Shown here piece after piece: positions 16,019-17,776 of a stretch of 17,776 nucleotides of DNA. This DNA is from Nitrospirales bacterium. Lineage in GTDB: Bacteria > Nitrospirota > Thermodesulfovibrionia > Thermodesulfovibrionales > Dissulfurispiraceae. The translations under genes and the position numbers were made by a program. Position 1 is the first letter of the stretch. Each line of letters starts with the position of its first letter. The stretch spans positions 1 through 17,776 of the forward strand of contig JADLDZ010000304.1 in the NCBI GenBank assembly GCA_020846375.1, in the 5' to 3' direction. The notes beneath the pieces were generated by a model. It saw nothing but the letters and a program-made list of their open reading frames with translations, was not told where the DNA came from and ran no database searches.

Positions 16019-17776
16019 ATGAGAAAGAATATCAGTGAGCTTTTGTGTGAGAAAACGGAAGAGCTCCTCAAATCCGGTTGTGACGGCATTACGATTACCC
16101 GTCAGCTCACCCGAAGCATCGACACTATCCTTGAGGAGGACTTTACCGCTGTCTTCTCCCCTCTTGCGGGGGGGGAGCTCCTTCACCGGAAGGGGCTTGC
16201 CCTGGTAGCGGTGGGAGGGTATGGGAGAGGGGAGATCGCCCCCTATTCCGATATCGATATCCTGCTCCTCGGGAGGGAGAGGAGCAGGGAGATTGCAGAA
16301 TCCGCCCAGTCCGTTCTCTACCGTTTCTGGGACAGGGGGCTGAATATAAGCCATTGTTTCAGAACATTGCAAGAAAGCATCGATGATTCAATGGACGATG
16401 TGCAGACGCGGACGGCCCTCATCGAATCCCGCTGCCTTGCCGGAGACAGGGAGGTCTTCAATGAGTATAAACGCGATATTTACCCTGGAATCCTCTATAA
16501 ACGAAAGCGTGAGTTCGTGGGAGCCCTGCTGAGGGAGATCGACAGGAGGCACAAGACGTACGGCGACTCGGTCTACCTGCTGGAGCCCAACATAAAGGAG
16601 GGGAGGGGGGGATTGCGGGATATCCACTCCCTTTCGTGGCTTGCCCGTGTGGTGCTGCATGTCGGCGGTGAGGGAGACCTGGGCAAGGTCCTTGCCCCTC
16701 CTGAATACCGCCGCTTTACCAGGGCCTTCGATTTTCTTCTCCGTATCCGCTTATGCCTGCACGCTGCTTCGCGGAGGAAAAACGACACCCTCTCTTTCGA
16801 ATTCCAGAAGCAGGTTGCGGAGAGGGCGGGATTTACGAATACGAAACGGTTCCTGGCCGAAGAGATCATGATGAGACTCTTCTACCGCAATGCACGCTTC
16901 ATCATGGATGCCCTGGAAAAGGTGATGAAAATGAGCGGACGCCGTTGCATGGAGGCAAGAGTCCCTTCTCCTCTTGCCCTGCGGAAGATCAGTCCTGATT
17001 TCGCCCTCGCGAACAACGAGATCATCGCCCTGGACAAGGGGCTCTTCCGTAATCCCGACAGGATTTTCGAGGCATTCTTCCTCTTTGCCCGCACCGGAAA
17101 AAGATTCAGCGAGCAGGTGAGGGAAAGGATCAGGAGCAGGTTCCTTTTCATCAACAAAAAGACGCGCTCCTCCCGGCAATCGGTGGCTTATTTTTTCGCA
17201 ATCCTCAGGAGCGGGAGGGCATATGAAACGCTCAGGGAGATGCAGGATGCCGGCATCCTGGACAGGTTTCTTCCCGAGTTCGGCAGGGTGCGCCACCTCG
17301 TCATTTCCGAGCCCTACCACCGGTATACCGTGGATGAGCATACCCTCATCGCCCTGCGTAATCTCGAGTCGCTGCGGCAGACACGGGAGGAGAGACTCCG
17401 CTACCTCTCCGATATCATGAAAGGGGTGAAGCAGGAAGTCCTTTTCCTGTCCGTACTCCTGCACGATATAGGGAAGGGGGTTTCCCGGAAACACGAAGAG
17501 GCGGGATACATTCTGCTCAAAGGTGTCATGGAGAGGTTCGGAGTGGAGAGCGACGACAGAAGCAGGATCGAGTTTCTGGTGAAGAATCACATCTACCTCT
17601 CAAAGCTGGTAATGACCAGGGATGCCGACGACCCCGAGACGATCGCGCAGTTGGCAGAAAGGGTGGAGAACGAGGAGAACCTGAATGCCCTCTACCTCAT
17701 GACCTATGCGGACATGTCCGCTGTCAACCCTCATTTCTGGACGGAATGGAAGGCATACCTTTTCCACAACATCTAC
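16019..17776 (+). CDS. glnD: GlnD, PII uridylyltransferase/uridylyl-removing enzyme (3' truncated by window)
   Basis: Bifunctional nitrogen sensor that uridylylates PII (GlnB/GlnK) at low glutamine and deuridylylates it at high glutamine. The frame is open from ATG 16019 to the last base, giving 586 codons of a protein usually 850-900 long. The nucleotidyltransferase signature is intact: GGYGRGEIAPYSDIDILLL (from about residue 65), followed by the GlnD-type LLEPNIKEGRGGLRDIHSL (about 187-205). The HD domain begins near residue 435 with DEHTL and contains LLHDIGKG (about 479-486). The C-terminal ACT domains that sense glutamine lie beyond the window. GGTGAGGT (16007-16014) is a good ribosome site just before the ATG. 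It diverges from the formate operon across a 265-bp gap. Confidence 0.95.
   Translation, partial: MRKNISELLCEKTEELLKSGCDGITITRQLTRSIDTILEEDFTAVFSPLAGGELLHRKGLALVAVGGYGRGEIAPYSDIDILLLGRERSREIAESAQSVLYRFWDRGLNISHCFRTLQESIDDSMDDVQTRTALIESRCLAGDREVFNEYKRDIYPGILYKRKREFVGALLREIDRRHKTYGDSVYLLEPNIKEGRGGLRDIHSLSWLARVVLHVGGEGDLGKVLAPPEYRRFTRAFDFLLRIRLCLHAASRRKNDTLSFEFQKQVAERAGFTNTKRFLAEEIMMRLFYRNARFIMDALEKVMKMSGRRCMEARVPSPLALRKISPDFALANNEIIALDKGLFRNPDRIFEAFFLFARTGKRFSEQVRERIRSRFLFINKKTRSSRQSVAYFFAILRSGRAYETLREMQDAGILDRFLPEFGRVRHLVISEPYHRYTVDEHTLIALRNLESLRQTREERLRYLSDIMKGVKQEVLFLSVLLHDIGKGVSRKHEEAGYILLKGVMERFGVESDDRSRIEFLVKNHIYLSKLVMTRDADDPETIAQLAERVENEENLNALYLMTYADMSAVNPHFWTEWKAYLFHNIY

Noticed and set aside
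16751..17590. 279-residue minus-strand ORF at the right end
   Set aside because: Lies wholly inside glnD, whose sense frame carries the nucleotidyltransferase and HD motifs.
1..17776. tRNA (including tRNA-Sec), rRNA, CRISPR, insertion sequences or phage genes
   Set aside because: Looked for by eye on both strands; no cloverleaf, regular spaced repeats, transposase or terminal inverted repeats were seen.

Overview
The window is about 17.8 kb of GC-rich bacterial chromosome, densely coded, with no mobile elements, tRNA, rRNA or CRISPR visible. A selenocysteine formate dehydrogenase encoded with NADH-dehydrogenase-like subunits and formate-tetrahydrofolate ligase points to an anaerobe that interconverts CO2, formate and C1-folates (the formate entry of the Wood-Ljungdahl methyl branch). 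Together with the c-di-GMP-type signalling genes and a GlnD, this would suit a Nitrospirota or former Deltaproteobacteria lineage. That placement is inference; no phylogenetic marker was compared.

Layout. 1-114 (+) is the C-terminal tail of an unidentified gene, convergent with uvrA. 127-3888 (-) holds a membrane-anchored DUF3108 protein followed by a UvrA that is about 95 residues short because one insertion domain is missing. 4147-8137 (+) is a two-gene signalling unit: a PilZ-like/GNAT-like fusion overlapping by 8 bp a membrane protein with a V4R-like sensor, GAF and HD-GYP phosphodiesterase domains. 8143-8943 (-) is a SAM-dependent methyltransferase. 9034-15753 (-) is a four-gene formate operon, transcribed nuoE-like > nuoF-like > fdhA > fhs and closed by a perfect 13-bp-stem terminator. 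16019-17776 (+) is glnD, diverging from that operon and cut by the window edge.

The main result is that fdhA is one 888-residue selenoprotein, not two genes. An in-frame TGA at 12469-12471 falls exactly where formate dehydrogenases carry catalytic selenocysteine (residue 348). It is followed after 11 nt by a perfect 7-bp hairpin with a 5-nt loop, closely matching the SECIS geometry of E. coli fdhF as I recall it. An automated caller would split this gene into a NuoG-like fragment and a truncated molybdopterin fragment.

How the genes work together: the NuoE-like and NuoF-like subunits supply FMN, the NAD(H) site and Fe-S clusters to the Mo/W-Sec catalytic subunit, which interconverts CO2 and formate; Fhs then uses ATP to load formate onto tetrahydrofolate. 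The upstream PilZ and HD-GYP pair probably reads and degrades cyclic dinucleotide in response to a ligand bound by the V4R-like domain.
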